A DNA stretch of 37,484 bases from Acidobacteriota bacterium (GCA_016935015.1 JAFGRT010000109.1:1-37484); one strand, 5' to 3'; counted from the stretch's first letter, positions 1 to 9,144 are shown. A program made the numbers and translations. Notes: generated by a model not told the origin, from the letters alone.

Positions 1-657
1 GCCGCGCATGAAGGCCAGGGGGGCAATCTCGATCACTTCCCGTTCCAGCAGTTTCTGCACCTTGTCGAAATCCAGCATGTGGTAGAGGGCATCATAGAGC
101 GGACGCAGATACGGATTGACCTTCTCCTGCATATCACCGGGCAGGAAGCCCAATTTTTCGCCCGCTTCCACGGCCGGCCGGGCCAGAATCAGCTTGGTCA
201 CCTTCTTGTCCAGGAGCATGGAAACAGCCACCGCTACCGCCAGGAAGGTTTTGCCCGTTCCAGCCGGCCCGATGGCGAACACCAGGTCGTTGCGCCGGAT
301 TTCATCCACATAGCGCTGCTGATTCCGGCTTTTGGGGAATACCCGCCGCTGTCCTACATGGATGGGCTCCTGGCGTTCGAAGAAATCGTGTAGCCGCAAG
401 GCGGAGTTTTCAGCAATTTCACGAAATGAGCGACGCAGCATGTCCCGCTCGATGACGGGCTCCTTGGCCGAAATCTCCGCAAAATCGTGCAGAACCTGAC
501 GGACGATACCGACATTCTCTTCGGCCCCTTCCAGATTGAGCATATGTCCCCGGACATGGATTTCCACGTCAAAGAGGGATTCAAGCAGTCGCAGGAATTC
601 CTTGTTGCGTTCAAAAAGTATTTCCACACTCTTGTCATTCAACTCCAGCGGTTTCAA
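1..657 (-). CDS. phoH: PhoH family ATPase, C-terminus cut by window edge
   Basis: This encodes the first 219 residues of a PhoH-like cytoplasmic ATPase; the rest lies beyond base 1. A KH-like N-terminal region (residues about 1-95) precedes the P-loop domain. Walker A is GPAGTGKT at residues 130-137, followed by family blocks LILARPAVEAGEKLGFLPGD and YDALYHMLDFDKV and the start of IEIAPLAFMRG. I place the start at a TTG codon (657-655) because a strong GGAGGGG ribosome site sits just upstream; no ATG in this frame covers the conserved N-terminus. PhoH proteins are linked to RNA metabolism and often sit near ybeY, which would lie outside this window. A good promoter (693-721) precedes it. The family call is certain; the exact role of PhoH is poorly known in general. 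Confidence 0.93.
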   Translation of the reverse strand, partial: MKPLELNDKSVEILFERNKEFLRLLESLFDVEIHVRGHMLNLEGAEENVGIVRQVLHDFAEISAKEPVIERDMLRRSFREIAENSALRLHDFFERQEPIHVGQRRVFPKSRNQQRYVDEIRRNDLVFAIGPAGTGKTFLAVAVAVSMLLDKKVTKLILARPAVEAGEKLGFLPGDMQEKVNPYLRPLYDALYHMLDFDKVQKLLEREVIEIAPLAFMRG

Positions 658-692
658 ACAGGTCCCCTCCTGTCGACATTGGGCTGGTCAAC

Positions 693-721
693 ATCTTACC
701 AATCCCCGCCCGTTACGTCAA
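693..721 (-). promoter_or_regulatory. Probable sigma70-type promoter of phoH
   Basis: On the minus strand, -35 TTGACG (721-716) and -10 TAAGAT (698-693) are separated by 17 bases. This predicts a start of transcription near 686 and a leader of about 30 bases containing the GGAGGGG ribosome site of phoH. Confidence 0.55.
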
Positions 722-776
722 TCTTTGGCTGTTCCGGTGAACCGTTCATATTCCGGTCAGGAGATTGTTGTTTTTC

Positions 777-792
777 TGTGACAAATATCACG
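777..792. promoter_or_regulatory. CRP/FNR-family-like palindrome
   Basis: TGTGA, six bases, then TCACG, with a flanking C on the left and G on the right extending the symmetry. This is close to the E. coli CRP consensus TGTGA-N6-TCACA. It lies in the divergent intergenic region between phoH and the dockerin protease, about 98 bases upstream of the predicted phoH transcription start, and could act on either gene. No regulator gene of this family is seen in the window. Confidence 0.4.
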
Positions 793-898
793 GAATTTTG
801 ATTGTTTCTTCTTTAAACTACGGCCGCTCGTACTGGAAGGAATTACTGCCCCGGGTCGTCCGCAACCGCCGCCGGCCCGCTTCAGGATGGAAATCATT

Positions 899-2929
899 AT
901 GAGAAACAAGCTGCTTCTTTTCTGCTGGCTGCCGATACTGATACTGGCAGCCGGCGAAGCGATGTTTGCCCTCGAGAACGATGACCCGGAAGAACTGCTG
1001 CGCCGGCTCCGCCAGGACATCCGCCGTCACGGCTACCGCTTTCAGGTGGCGGACAATCCGGCGCTGGATTATCCCTTGTCCACCTTGTGCGGCCTGGTGG
1101 AGCCGCCCGACTGGCGGGAAGGCGCCCGTTTCGTCGATTTCACCGCCAAGGAAGAGCTGCCCGCCGCCTTTGACTGGCGGGACCTGAACGGCTGCACTCC
1201 CGTCAAGAACCAGGGCAATTGCGGCAGCTGCTGGGCGTTCTCCACCGTGGGCGGCCTGGAGTGTCAAATCCTGCTGCTCGACCTGATGGCAGAGGACCTG
1301 TCGGAGCAGTTCCTGGTCAGCTGCGACACCAGCAACAGCGGTTGCAGCGGTGGCTGGTTCGCCCATGATTTCCACATCACCGAAGGCGCCGTCCGGGAGA
1401 GTTGCTTCCCGTACACCGCCGCCGACGATCCCTGCATCGAGACCTGCCCGCGCCCTTATTATGCGGAATCCTGGGCCTACATCGGCAATTCCTACAGTGT
1501 CCCCAGCATCAACGCCATCAAGCAGGCCATTTACGACTACGGTCCCATCTGCGCGGCCGTGGCCGCATCCAGCTCCTTTCACGCCTATTCCGGGGGCGTC
1601 TACGACGCCGACGACTCCACCGTGATCAACCACGCCATCATGCTGGTGGGTTGGGATGACGCCGACGGCTGCTGGATCCTGCGCAATAGCTGGGGCGCCG
1701 GTTGGGGTGAAGACGGGTATATGCGGATCGCTTACGACTGCAACCGGGTTGGTTATGCCGCCAATTTCGTGACCTACGTGCCGCTGAATGCACCCCTCAT
1801 CGATCTCGACGATGTCCAGCCCGACTCCGGGGTCTCAGGAAATAACCGTCTGGACCCGGGCGAAACCGCCGAGCTGACGATTCTGCTCCTGAACGACGGC
1901 GCCGAGGTTTCGTCCGTCCAGGCCGTGCTCTCGAGCACCGATTCCTACGTCTCCTTCCCCGTGGCGCAGGCGGATTACGGGACGATCCCCCACGGCGAAA
2001 CCCGTGCCGGGCTGTGGCCTTTCCAGGTCACCGTGGCCGCGGACGTGCCAATGGAACACCAGGTCCAATTTCAGTTGGCCGTTTCGGCCGGCGGCAGCTA
2101 CGCCGTTGATCTTAGCTTTGCGCTGACGGCCCATTATTCCGGCATCCTGGTGCTGGATCTGGACGGCAACACCAACAGCGGCCCCGCCCTGGCCACCGCC
2201 CTGGAGAGCAACGGGCGTCCCGCTCATTACGCCACTTCCTACGACTGGAATGCGTTGTCGGATTTCGAAGCCGTGTTCCTGTGCCTGGGGATATACTCCC
2301 AGAACCATGTGCTGACCTCAAGCGAAGGGGATGCCCTGTCCGCCTATCTGGACGGGGGTGGCGTTCTCTATCTAGAGGGAGGCGACACGTGGGCCTTTGA
2401 CTCGGCCACCACCGTGCATTCTCGTTTCCATATCGACGGCACCGCCGATGGCACCAGCGATCTGTCCACCCAGCAGGGCCAAAGCGGCACGCTGTGGGAG
2501 GGCCTGGCCCTGGTCTATGATGGTGACAACAATTTCATCGATCATCTGGCCGCCACAGGTGACGGCCAGCTCATCTTCGCCAACAGTTCCCCGGCCTACG
2601 GGACCGCGGTGGCCCGGGACGCCGGCACCTATCGCACCATCGGCGCCTCGTTCGAATTCGGCGGCCTGGTGAACGGCGCCGGGGACAACACGCCAACCGG
2701 CGTCATGGCCAGGATCATGGAGTTTTTCGGCATCCATGCAACCGGCAGCGGCGACCTGGATGACAACGGCGTGCTTGATGCCGTGGATCTCGGCATCCTG
2801 GCTTCTTTTCTGGCCGGCAACAGCGACCAATTGCCCGGCGAATCGTCAAAGGCCGACTGCAACGGCAACGGGCAGGTCGAACTTCAGGATCTGGTGGTGC
2901 TGATCGAGATGGTCACGGGCAACCTTTGA
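899..2929 (+). CDS. Exported papain-family (C1A) cysteine protease with C-terminal dockerin
   Basis: A secreted cysteine peptidase of 676 residues. The signal peptide is MRNKLLLFCWLPILILAAGE followed by AMFA; the ATG at 899 is preferred over one at 887 because GGA at 889-891 is well spaced for it. A short propeptide (about residues 24-88) precedes the peptidase C1A domain (about 88-290) with Gln105, the active Cys111 in NCGSCWAF, His245 in INHAIMLVGW and Asn263 in RNSWGAGWG, so the catalytic set is complete. A COG1361/CARDB-like beta domain follows (about 300-415), then a Rossmann/glutamine-amidotransferase-like fold (about 417-610; ILVLDLDG start, YLDGGGVLYLEGG). Residues 618-676 form a type I dockerin with two calcium loops (DLDDNGVLDAVD and DCNGNGQVELQD). 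The dockerin implies docking to a cohesin, such as the one at 32940-37376. Protease identity is firm; the partner is inferred. Confidence 0.93.
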   Translation: MRNKLLLFCWLPILILAAGEAMFALENDDPEELLRRLRQDIRRHGYRFQVADNPALDYPLSTLCGLVEPPDWREGARFVDFTAKEELPAAFDWRDLNGCTPVKNQGNCGSCWAFSTVGGLECQILLLDLMAEDLSEQFLVSCDTSNSGCSGGWFAHDFHITEGAVRESCFPYTAADDPCIETCPRPYYAESWAYIGNSYSVPSINAIKQAIYDYGPICAAVAASSSFHAYSGGVYDADDSTVINHAIMLVGWDDADGCWILRNSWGAGWGEDGYMRIAYDCNRVGYAANFVTYVPLNAPLIDLDDVQPDSGVSGNNRLDPGETAELTILLLNDGAEVSSVQAVLSSTDSYVSFPVAQADYGTIPHGETRAGLWPFQVTVAADVPMEHQVQFQLAVSAGGSYAVDLSFALTAHYSGILVLDLDGNTNSGPALATALESNGRPAHYATSYDWNALSDFEAVFLCLGIYSQNHVLTSSEGDALSAYLDGGGVLYLEGGDTWAFDSATTVHSRFHIDGTADGTSDLSTQQGQSGTLWEGLALVYDGDNNFIDHLAATGDGQLIFANSSPAYGTAVARDAGTYRTIGASFEFGGLVNGAGDNTPTGVMARIMEFFGIHATGSGDLDDNGVLDAVDLGILASFLAGNSDQLPGESSKADCNGNGQVELQDLVVLIEMVTGNL

Positions 2930-2969
2930 TCCAAACCGATGTGGGGATTTCGCTCTTCATACCGGGTAC

Positions 2970-2993
2970 TGGCCGCGCCGGCCGGCGCGGCCA
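2970..2993. terminator. 24-base perfect palindrome, possible hairpin terminator
   Basis: Twelve bases TGGCCGCGCCGG are followed directly by their reverse complement. As RNA this folds into a 10-bp GC-rich stem with a GGCC loop, 40 bases after the protease stop codon. No T-run follows on either strand, so it may be a non-canonical terminator, an mRNA 3'-end stabiliser or a protein-binding palindrome. Confidence 0.45.
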
Positions 2994-3002
2994 AATAATG
3001 TC

Positions 3003-3031
3003 TTCAATCGCGCCGAGACTTGTATTATAGT
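3003..3031 (+). promoter_or_regulatory. Possible promoter giving a leaderless pcnB transcript
   Basis: TTCAAT (3003-3008) and TATAGT (3026-3031) are 17 bases apart. Transcription would begin near 3038, at the GTG (3038) or ATG (3041) of pcnB. That fits the absence of any ribosome-binding site in front of this gene. Confidence 0.35.
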
Positions 3032-3040
3032 GTTGCCGTG

Positions 3041-4312
3041 ATGGATAAACCGAGCAGCGACTGTTCCTATACCATACGCAAACTGGATCTCTCCGGCACA
3101 TTCCTGTCCCCCCCACCCGAGGACGTTTCCCTGTCGCCCTGTGTCATCGAGTATGAACTTCCTCCGGACCGGCTGGACCTCGACGCTCTGAAGATCATCC
3201 GGCGGCTCCAGCGTCACGGTCATCCAGCCTTTTTGGTCGGCGGGTGCGTCCGTGATATCCTCCTGGAGCAACCCCCCAAAGACTTCGACGTCGTCACATC
3301 AGCCCAACCCAAAGACATCCGGAAACTCTTCCGTAACAGCCGGCTCATCGGACGACGCTTCCGGCTGATTCACATGTACTTCAAACAGGGCAAAATCATC
3401 GAGGTGGCTACATTCCGCCGCAGTGCCACCCAAGATGACGAACTGGAGGACCGTCATGCCGAAACGAATCTCTACGGTGGACCGGCCGACGACGTCATCC
3501 GACGCGACTTCACCATCAACGCCCTGATGTATGATCCGGAGCGGCGCGAAATCCATGATTACGTCGACGGTTTCCGGCATCTGTCCCGCCGGCTGTTATG
3601 CACCATCGGCCGGCCCGAACGACGCCTGCAGGAAGATCCGGTCCGCATCATCCGCGCCGTCCGCTTCGGTGTTCGGCACAACCTGCAATTTGATCCGCCT
3701 CTTCTGGCAGCCATGCAACAGCTGTCGACACAGGTGTTGGAATGCAACCGGGACCGCATGACCGAGGAAATTTTCAAGATACTCCGCTGCAGCGCCGCCG
3801 CCCCATGTCTGCAGATGTTTACGGAGCTTGGCATTCTGCCACTCCTGTTTCCCGGCCTCCAGCTCAAAGCGGAAGCCGGTGAATCTCCCTTCAAACACAT
3901 CGAGAGACTGGATCGCTCCATACGGAATAACGGATTCTTCAACGACTCCATCATTCTCGCCGTTTTCGTATTCAGCTTCTGCCGGGATTTTCTGTATGAA
4001 GCGGGTGACATCGTTCAGGATCTGAACGAGGTGCTGGCTGCCGTCAACGCCAATCTCCGTTTTCCCCGCTGGCAACTGCACCATATCCGCCAGATGCTGA
4101 TGTCCCAGCGCAACCTGCTGCGTGGTCCCTACACCCGGCGGGCCCAACGAATACTCTCCCGTGATTATGCCGCCGACGCCATCACCCTCATGGGACTCGT
4201 GGCGGGGGACAATGACGCCCGCAAAATGCATGAAGCCTGGAGCCGACTGATCTCGGGCCAGGCATCGGGCCCGCGTCGAAAACGAAAACCCCGCTCTAAA
4301 AGGAATCAATAA
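3041..4312 (+). CDS. pcnB: Poly(A) polymerase I (PcnB type)
   Basis: A class II nucleotidyltransferase of about 423 residues that adds 3' poly(A) tails to RNA and promotes its decay. The N-terminal head domain has LVGGCVRDILL (from about residue 65) and the catalytic pair Asp81/Asp83 in KDFDVV. The block LIGRRFRLIHMY (from residue 102) is the signature that separates bacterial poly(A) polymerases from CCA-adding enzymes. RNA-binding neck regions follow (RRLQEDPVRIIRAVRF) and the basic tail ends PRRKRKPRSKRNQ. The start is uncertain: ATG at 3041, GTG at 3038, or TTG at 3020; no good ribosome site precedes any of them. The next gene begins one base after the stop, so the peptidase and mannosidase genes may be co-transcribed. 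Family assignment is firm. Confidence 0.93.
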   Translation: MDKPSSDCSYTIRKLDLSGTFLSPPPEDVSLSPCVIEYELPPDRLDLDALKIIRRLQRHGHPAFLVGGCVRDILLEQPPKDFDVVTSAQPKDIRKLFRNSRLIGRRFRLIHMYFKQGKIIEVATFRRSATQDDELEDRHAETNLYGGPADDVIRRDFTINALMYDPERREIHDYVDGFRHLSRRLLCTIGRPERRLQEDPVRIIRAVRFGVRHNLQFDPPLLAAMQQLSTQVLECNRDRMTEEIFKILRCSAAAPCLQMFTELGILPLLFPGLQLKAEAGESPFKHIERLDRSIRNNGFFNDSIILAVFVFSFCRDFLYEAGDIVQDLNEVLAAVNANLRFPRWQLHHIRQMLMSQRNLLRGPYTRRAQRILSRDYAADAITLMGLVAGDNDARKMHEAWSRLISGQASGPRRKRKPRSKRNQ

Positions 4313-4313
4313 G

Positions 4314-5837
4314 ATGTCATTCATTCGCCCGACGGTCTGTCTTCTCCTCTGTTGGGGGATGCTGATTCCGTCCGGTGTCGTCCGCGCAACGGGCTCACCC
4401 GAAAGGGGGGTAACCCAGCGGATGCACACCATCTCCAGCCATCGACTTCACGAATATGTGGCCGAACTGACCGCGCCTGCGTATTCCGGCCGGCTCACCG
4501 GCACGACCGGCTACCGGGCCGCCGCCCAGTGGGTGGCCGAACGATTCCGCCGCTGGGGCATGGAACCTGCCGGCGACGACGGCTCCTGGTTTCAGCATTT
4601 CGACATCCCGTATACTCTTGTCTTCCCGGGCAGCGTGGTCAGGCTGCACCTCACGCAAGACAACGGACAGGTCATCTGCAAGGACTACCGTTACGAAGAA
4701 GAATATATCCCGGGATCGACTTCCGCCAGTGGTGAAGTGACGGCGGAAGTGGTCTATGTCGGTTACGGTATCTCCGCGCCGGAACTGGGGTTTGACGAAT
4801 ACGCCGGCGTGAACGTGGCCGGTAAAATCGTGCTGATGGAGCCGGAAGTGCCGGTCTCTCCGGAAACACATGCCGACATGTTTTCTGCCTGGCGGCCCTA
4901 TTCCTTCCATCAGTACAAGCTGCGGAACGCCGTCGCGCACGGCGCCCGGGGCATGCTGTACAACTACGGTCCCATTGCCAATCCCAACAATGCCTATGAT
5001 CCGAATTTCATCTATTCTCACGTGGGCGACGTCGTCGCCGCCGACCTCTTCGCCGGCACCGGCCGCGAACACGCCATCGTTGTCAAGGAAATCCGCGAAA
5101 CGCTACAGCCCCGTTCAGCAACGCTGGGCAAAACCGTGACCATCCGGAACCACACCGAGCATCATCCCGAAGGACGCGGCTGCAACGTTCTGGCTCTGTT
5201 GCCCGGCCATGATCCGGAGCTCCGGCAGGAAGTGATCATTGTCGGGGCGCATCTCGACCATGTCGGTCGCTGTGACGAAATCATGCCGGGTGCCAATGAC
5301 AACGCTTCGGGCATAGCCGTCCTGCTGGGCGTGGCCGAAGCGCTGGCCGGCCTGGAGGAACCGTTGCAACGATCCGTCCTCTTCATCTGCTTCGGCGCCG
5401 AGGAACAGGCCCTGGTGGGTTCGCAGCACTATCTCGCGCAGCCCGTCTTTCCCCTGGCCCAGACCCGTTGTCTGCTGAATCTGGACGGCGTCGGCTGCGG
5501 CGACAAGCTCTCCGCCATGGCGGCCGAAAATTTTCCGGCCTTGTGGGAATTCATCCGGCGGGCCAACGCGAACTACGTGCATCGGACGGTCACGCCGCGT
5601 CTTTTCCATAACCTCGCCCGACCGCGGCTGGACGCCGCCTGGTTCATGTGGCGCGAAATTCCAACGATCTCCTTTTCCTCATACGGGGCACCCTGCCCCT
5701 ATCATGTGACCCGCGACAACCTGGACATCATCACACCCGAAATTATGGAAGACCTCGGCCAGATCCTGTTTCTGGCCATTGCCGAACTGGCCGGCCAGGC
5801 GGAACTGCCCGATTTGAAAAACGGAGGTCATCGATGA
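4314..5837 (+). CDS. Exported M28 family zinc metallopeptidase
   Basis: A secreted aminopeptidase-like enzyme of 507 residues. It has a signal peptide (MSFIRPTVCLLLCWGMLIPS, then GVVRA), a PA-type inserted domain (about residues 130-265) and an M28 catalytic domain. The two-zinc site can be read as His313 (VGAHLDHVG), Asp329 (GANDNASG), Glu363/Glu364 (FGAEEQALVGS), Asp391 (LNLDGVG) and His464 (PYHVTRDN), so all ligands are present. An AAAAGGAA ribosome site sits before ATG 4314. The stop overlaps the start of the alpha-mannosidase gene (ATGA at 5834), which indicates translational coupling; together they suggest joint breakdown of glycoproteins outside the cytoplasm. Substrate specificity (aminopeptidase versus carboxypeptidase) cannot be read from the sequence. 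Confidence 0.93.
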   Translation: MSFIRPTVCLLLCWGMLIPSGVVRATGSPERGVTQRMHTISSHRLHEYVAELTAPAYSGRLTGTTGYRAAAQWVAERFRRWGMEPAGDDGSWFQHFDIPYTLVFPGSVVRLHLTQDNGQVICKDYRYEEEYIPGSTSASGEVTAEVVYVGYGISAPELGFDEYAGVNVAGKIVLMEPEVPVSPETHADMFSAWRPYSFHQYKLRNAVAHGARGMLYNYGPIANPNNAYDPNFIYSHVGDVVAADLFAGTGREHAIVVKEIRETLQPRSATLGKTVTIRNHTEHHPEGRGCNVLALLPGHDPELRQEVIIVGAHLDHVGRCDEIMPGANDNASGIAVLLGVAEALAGLEEPLQRSVLFICFGAEEQALVGSQHYLAQPVFPLAQTRCLLNLDGVGCGDKLSAMAAENFPALWEFIRRANANYVHRTVTPRLFHNLARPRLDAAWFMWREIPTISFSSYGAPCPYHVTRDNLDIITPEIMEDLGQILFLAIAELAGQAELPDLKNGGHR

Positions 5838-8800
5838 AACTTTCAGTCATTCTCTGGTTGATGCTGATGCTCTTCCTCGTCCCTGTCCCCGCGGCGAAAG
5901 CCGACGGCGCAGCCGTCATGCTGGAGGCCGTCGCCAGGGCCATGGATACCGGCATCGCCGACTGGGAGTTGGCGCTCGATGGCCGCACCTTCACGCCATA
6001 TTCACCCGGGCAATCCGTTACAACCGGCTCCGGTGTATTCCAGGCGGTCTTCACTGTGCCGCCATCCCACGCCGGGCAGCCCGTGACCGGGACTGAATGC
6101 CGGCTCGTTCTGGAAATGTACGCCCGGGGCGAGGTGGAGATCGTTCCCCGCTGCAACGGCCGGGAATATGCCCCCTTTGTCATTCCTGGCGGGGAGCTGA
6201 CGGGTCAAGAATTCCGCCATGACATTGTGATCGCCAATGAGCTTTCCGCCGGACGGGTCGAGGTACAACTTTCCTTTCACAACCGGGGATTGCGACCGTT
6301 CCGCACGGAGTTCTGGCCGCCACGCAAATCTCCCCTCCCCGATGAACAACAGAACCTGATTTTACGCGGCGCCCGGCTGGACTTCCCGGCCGCGGCGGGA
6401 AACAACCAGGCCGTCATCGGGTGGCTGACCAGCATGCAGACGGCCCAGGGGTTGTTGAATCCCGAACTGAAGCGGTACACGTTTATCGGTGATCCCTACG
6501 ATATCCCCGATGCCCGCAATATCCCTGCCGGGCGACTGGCCGCCCTGCGCGACAACTGGGCGGACGCCGTCCTCGCCCTGGACCTGGCCGCCCTGCAAGC
6601 GGGGGATTGGCCCGCAGTGGCGGCTTCCCTGCAACACTCCTATGACCTGGCCGGCCCGCTGCGGGAATACGCACGGGAATTCAAGGTCTATCTCATCGGC
6701 AATGCCCACATCGATATTGCCTGGTTGTGGCGCATGGCCGAAACGAAACAGGTGGCCCGCAACACCTTCGACACGGTCCTGACCAATATGACCGAATACC
6801 CCGAGCTGCGCTATGCCCAGAGCCAGGCCCTCACGTACCAGTGGATGGAGAGGGAATACCCCGAACTGTTCGAGCGGATCCGTCGCCGAATCAAGGATGG
6901 TTCCTGGGAAGTGGTGGGCGGTATGTGGGTGGAACCCGACTGCAACCTCATTTCCGGGGAGAGCTGGGTCCGCCAGCTTCTTTACGGCAAGAAATATTTC
7001 CGGGAAAAATTCGGCGTCGACGTCCGCATCGGCTGGAATCCCGACTCCTTCGGCTACAACTGGAACATGCCCCAGATCTACGGCCAATCAGGTATCGACT
7101 GCTTCATCACCCAGAAGATCTGGTGGAACGACACCACCGTTTTCCCTTTTTTCACTTTCTGGTGGGAAGGGGTGGACGGTTCCCGTCTCCTGACCTATTT
7201 TCCGCCCATGGGGTACACGTCGCGGGTGCGCCTGCCGCGGGTGGTGGATGCCATCACCAAATACCAGGCTACCACCGGTTACCAAAAAAGCCTGATCCTG
7301 TATGGGCTGGGCGATCATGGCGGCGGTCCGAACCGGGAGATTCTGGATCGCGTGCGCAGCTATGAAAAGCTATTTATCACACCTGAATTCATTCATTCCC
7401 CGGCCGCCAGTTTTCTGGATCACCTGGAGAAGGATTTGGGTGCCACCATTCCCGTGTGGAATGACGAATTATATCTCGAATACCATCGCGGCACCTACAC
7501 CACCCAGGCTTACACCAAGAAGCAGAATCGACGAAGTGAATCCGGCCTGGGCGCCGCCGAAAAATGGGCCACGATAGCCTGGCTGTTGGGAGAGAGGTAC
7601 CCCGCGGCGGAACTGGAGACCGCCTGGAAGAGGGTGCTCACCAACCAGTTCCATGACATTTTGCCTGGTTCGTCCATCACCCCCGTCTATCGGGACGCCG
7701 CTGCGGATTACTCCCGCGCCGCACAGGCCATGACTATCGCCACGGAAGCAGCCCTGGCCACTATCGCCGCCCGGGTGGACACGTCGGCGGTGATGGGCAT
7801 CCCGGTCCTGGTATTCAACTCCCTGGCCTGGCCGCGTTCCGATTTCGTGCAGGTGGCTTTGCCGGCCGGGCATGATCAGTGGCGGCTCCTCGATCACGCG
7901 GGAAACGAGCTGCCGCTGGAAGTCGCGGCGGAGCCGGCGCCCGGTCGGCTCATGGCCGGCTTCGTGGCGGAAGAAGTGCCGTCCGTCGGCTATCGTCTCT
8001 ATGAATTACGGCCGGAAGCCCCCCGCATCAGCGATCAACACCTGCATGCCCGCGACCTCACGCTGGAAAACACGGTCCACCGGCTCACCGTGGATTCACG
8101 CACCGGCCACGTGATCAGCCTCTTCGACAAGCGGCTCCAACGGGAGTTTGTGCCGGCCGGCGGGGCCATGAACGTCCTGCAGGCCTTCGAAGACCGGCCC
8201 GAAAACTGGGATGCCTGGAATATCGGCTATACCGGCCGGATGTGGACACTGGACTCGCCCGACCAGGTGTCCCTGGTCCATCAATCGCCCGTGCGGGCTG
8301 TCATCCGGGTAAAAAAGAGCTTTCTCGGCCTGGACAAGAGTCGCTACAGCCCGACCGAAGACTTCCCGTCCTCTTTTTTCATTCAGGATATCATCCTGTA
8401 CCGCGCCATGGATCGCATCGATATCCAGACCACTGCCGACTGGTGGGAAACTCATGTCCTGCTCAAGGCGGCCTTTCCCACGATGATTCGCAGCGATCGG
8501 GCCACGTATGAAATTCCGTTTGCCGCCATCTCCCGCAGCACTCGCCGGGAGACGATGCACGAAAAAGCCCGCTTCGAAGTGCCGGCCCTGCGCTGGGCGG
8601 ACCTCTCGGACGCCGCCGGCGGTCTGTCGCTGCTCAACGACAGCAAGTACGGCTACGACATTCATGATTCGAACCTGCGGCTTTCCCTGCTGCGCGCCCC
8701 CACCTGGCCCGATCCCGTAGCTGATCGGGGCCAGCATGAATTCACCTATTCGCTGTACACCCATCCCGGCGGCTGGAACGACGGGGCGACGGTCCGGCGC

Positions 8801-9130
8801 GGCCGGGAGCTGAACACACCCCTGCAGGCAACCCTACCCGGACAGCATGGCGGCATCCTGCCGGCGGAGATGAGTTTCTTCACTCTGACCGGGGAGGGGA
8901 TTGTGCTGGAATCCGTTAAACTGGCGGAAGATGGGACGGGTCTGATTCTGCGGCTGTACGAATCGTCCGGACGTGGTGGCAGTGCCACGTTGCGACCGTA
9001 CCGCACGCCCGACCAGGTCTGGGAAACGGACTTGATGGAAAACCCGCGGCGGGAAATGGCTTTCACGACGGGAGCCATTTCCCTGGAATTCATCAAATTT
9101 GAGATCAAATCCCTCAAAATGATCTTTTGA
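5834..9130 (+). CDS. Exported GH38 alpha-mannosidase
   Basis: A glycoside hydrolase family 38 retaining alpha-mannosidase of 1098 residues that trims alpha-mannose from glycans. The start at 5834 follows an ACGGAGGTCATCG ribosome site and overlaps the M28 stop; longer in-frame extensions run inside the upstream gene. A signal peptide (MKLSVILWLMLMLFLVPVPA, AKA) is followed by an N-terminal beta domain (to about 280) and the GH38 catalytic domain with zinc ligands His292 and Asp294 (NAHIDIAWLW), nucleophile Asp404 (WNPDSFGYNWNMPQI) and His495 (GDHGGG). The helical middle domain includes YLEYHRGTYTTQAYTKKQNR and TNQFHDILPGSSI. A long beta-rich C-terminal domain completes the protein. Length and motifs are typical, so the enzyme looks intact. 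The signal peptide separates it from cytoplasmic bacterial GH38 enzymes. Confidence 0.95.
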   Translation: MKLSVILWLMLMLFLVPVPAAKADGAAVMLEAVARAMDTGIADWELALDGRTFTPYSPGQSVTTGSGVFQAVFTVPPSHAGQPVTGTECRLVLEMYARGEVEIVPRCNGREYAPFVIPGGELTGQEFRHDIVIANELSAGRVEVQLSFHNRGLRPFRTEFWPPRKSPLPDEQQNLILRGARLDFPAAAGNNQAVIGWLTSMQTAQGLLNPELKRYTFIGDPYDIPDARNIPAGRLAALRDNWADAVLALDLAALQAGDWPAVAASLQHSYDLAGPLREYAREFKVYLIGNAHIDIAWLWRMAETKQVARNTFDTVLTNMTEYPELRYAQSQALTYQWMEREYPELFERIRRRIKDGSWEVVGGMWVEPDCNLISGESWVRQLLYGKKYFREKFGVDVRIGWNPDSFGYNWNMPQIYGQSGIDCFITQKIWWNDTTVFPFFTFWWEGVDGSRLLTYFPPMGYTSRVRLPRVVDAITKYQATTGYQKSLILYGLGDHGGGPNREILDRVRSYEKLFITPEFIHSPAASFLDHLEKDLGATIPVWNDELYLEYHRGTYTTQAYTKKQNRRSESGLGAAEKWATIAWLLGERYPAAELETAWKRVLTNQFHDILPGSSITPVYRDAAADYSRAAQAMTIATEAALATIAARVDTSAVMGIPVLVFNSLAWPRSDFVQVALPAGHDQWRLLDHAGNELPLEVAAEPAPGRLMAGFVAEEVPSVGYRLYELRPEAPRISDQHLHARDLTLENTVHRLTVDSRTGHVISLFDKRLQREFVPAGGAMNVLQAFEDRPENWDAWNIGYTGRMWTLDSPDQVSLVHQSPVRAVIRVKKSFLGLDKSRYSPTEDFPSSFFIQDIILYRAMDRIDIQTTADWWETHVLLKAAFPTMIRSDRATYEIPFAAISRSTRRETMHEKARFEVPALRWADLSDAAGGLSLLNDSKYGYDIHDSNLRLSLLRAPTWPDPVADRGQHEFTYSLYTHPGGWNDGATVRRGRELNTPLQATLPGQHGGILPAEMSFFTLTGEGIVLESVKLAEDGTGLILRLYESSGRGGSATLRPYRTPDQVWETDLMENPRREMAFTTGAISLEFIKFEIKSLKMIF

Positions 9131-9144
9131 TAGACCCCCGCATT

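Noticed and set aside
818-1633. Long minus-strand open frame opposite the cysteine protease
   Set aside because: It mirrors a protein with a full catalytic set on the other strand; its Gly/Val/Ala-rich translation has no motif. It is a GC-driven shadow.
3105-3116. C-run in pcnB as a second phase-variation site
   Set aside because: The reading frame passes through it intact, so there is no sign of frame change.
3596-4432. 278-residue minus-strand frame opposite pcnB
   Set aside because: Spans the pcnB/M28 junction on the other strand, and no ribosome site or motif supports it.
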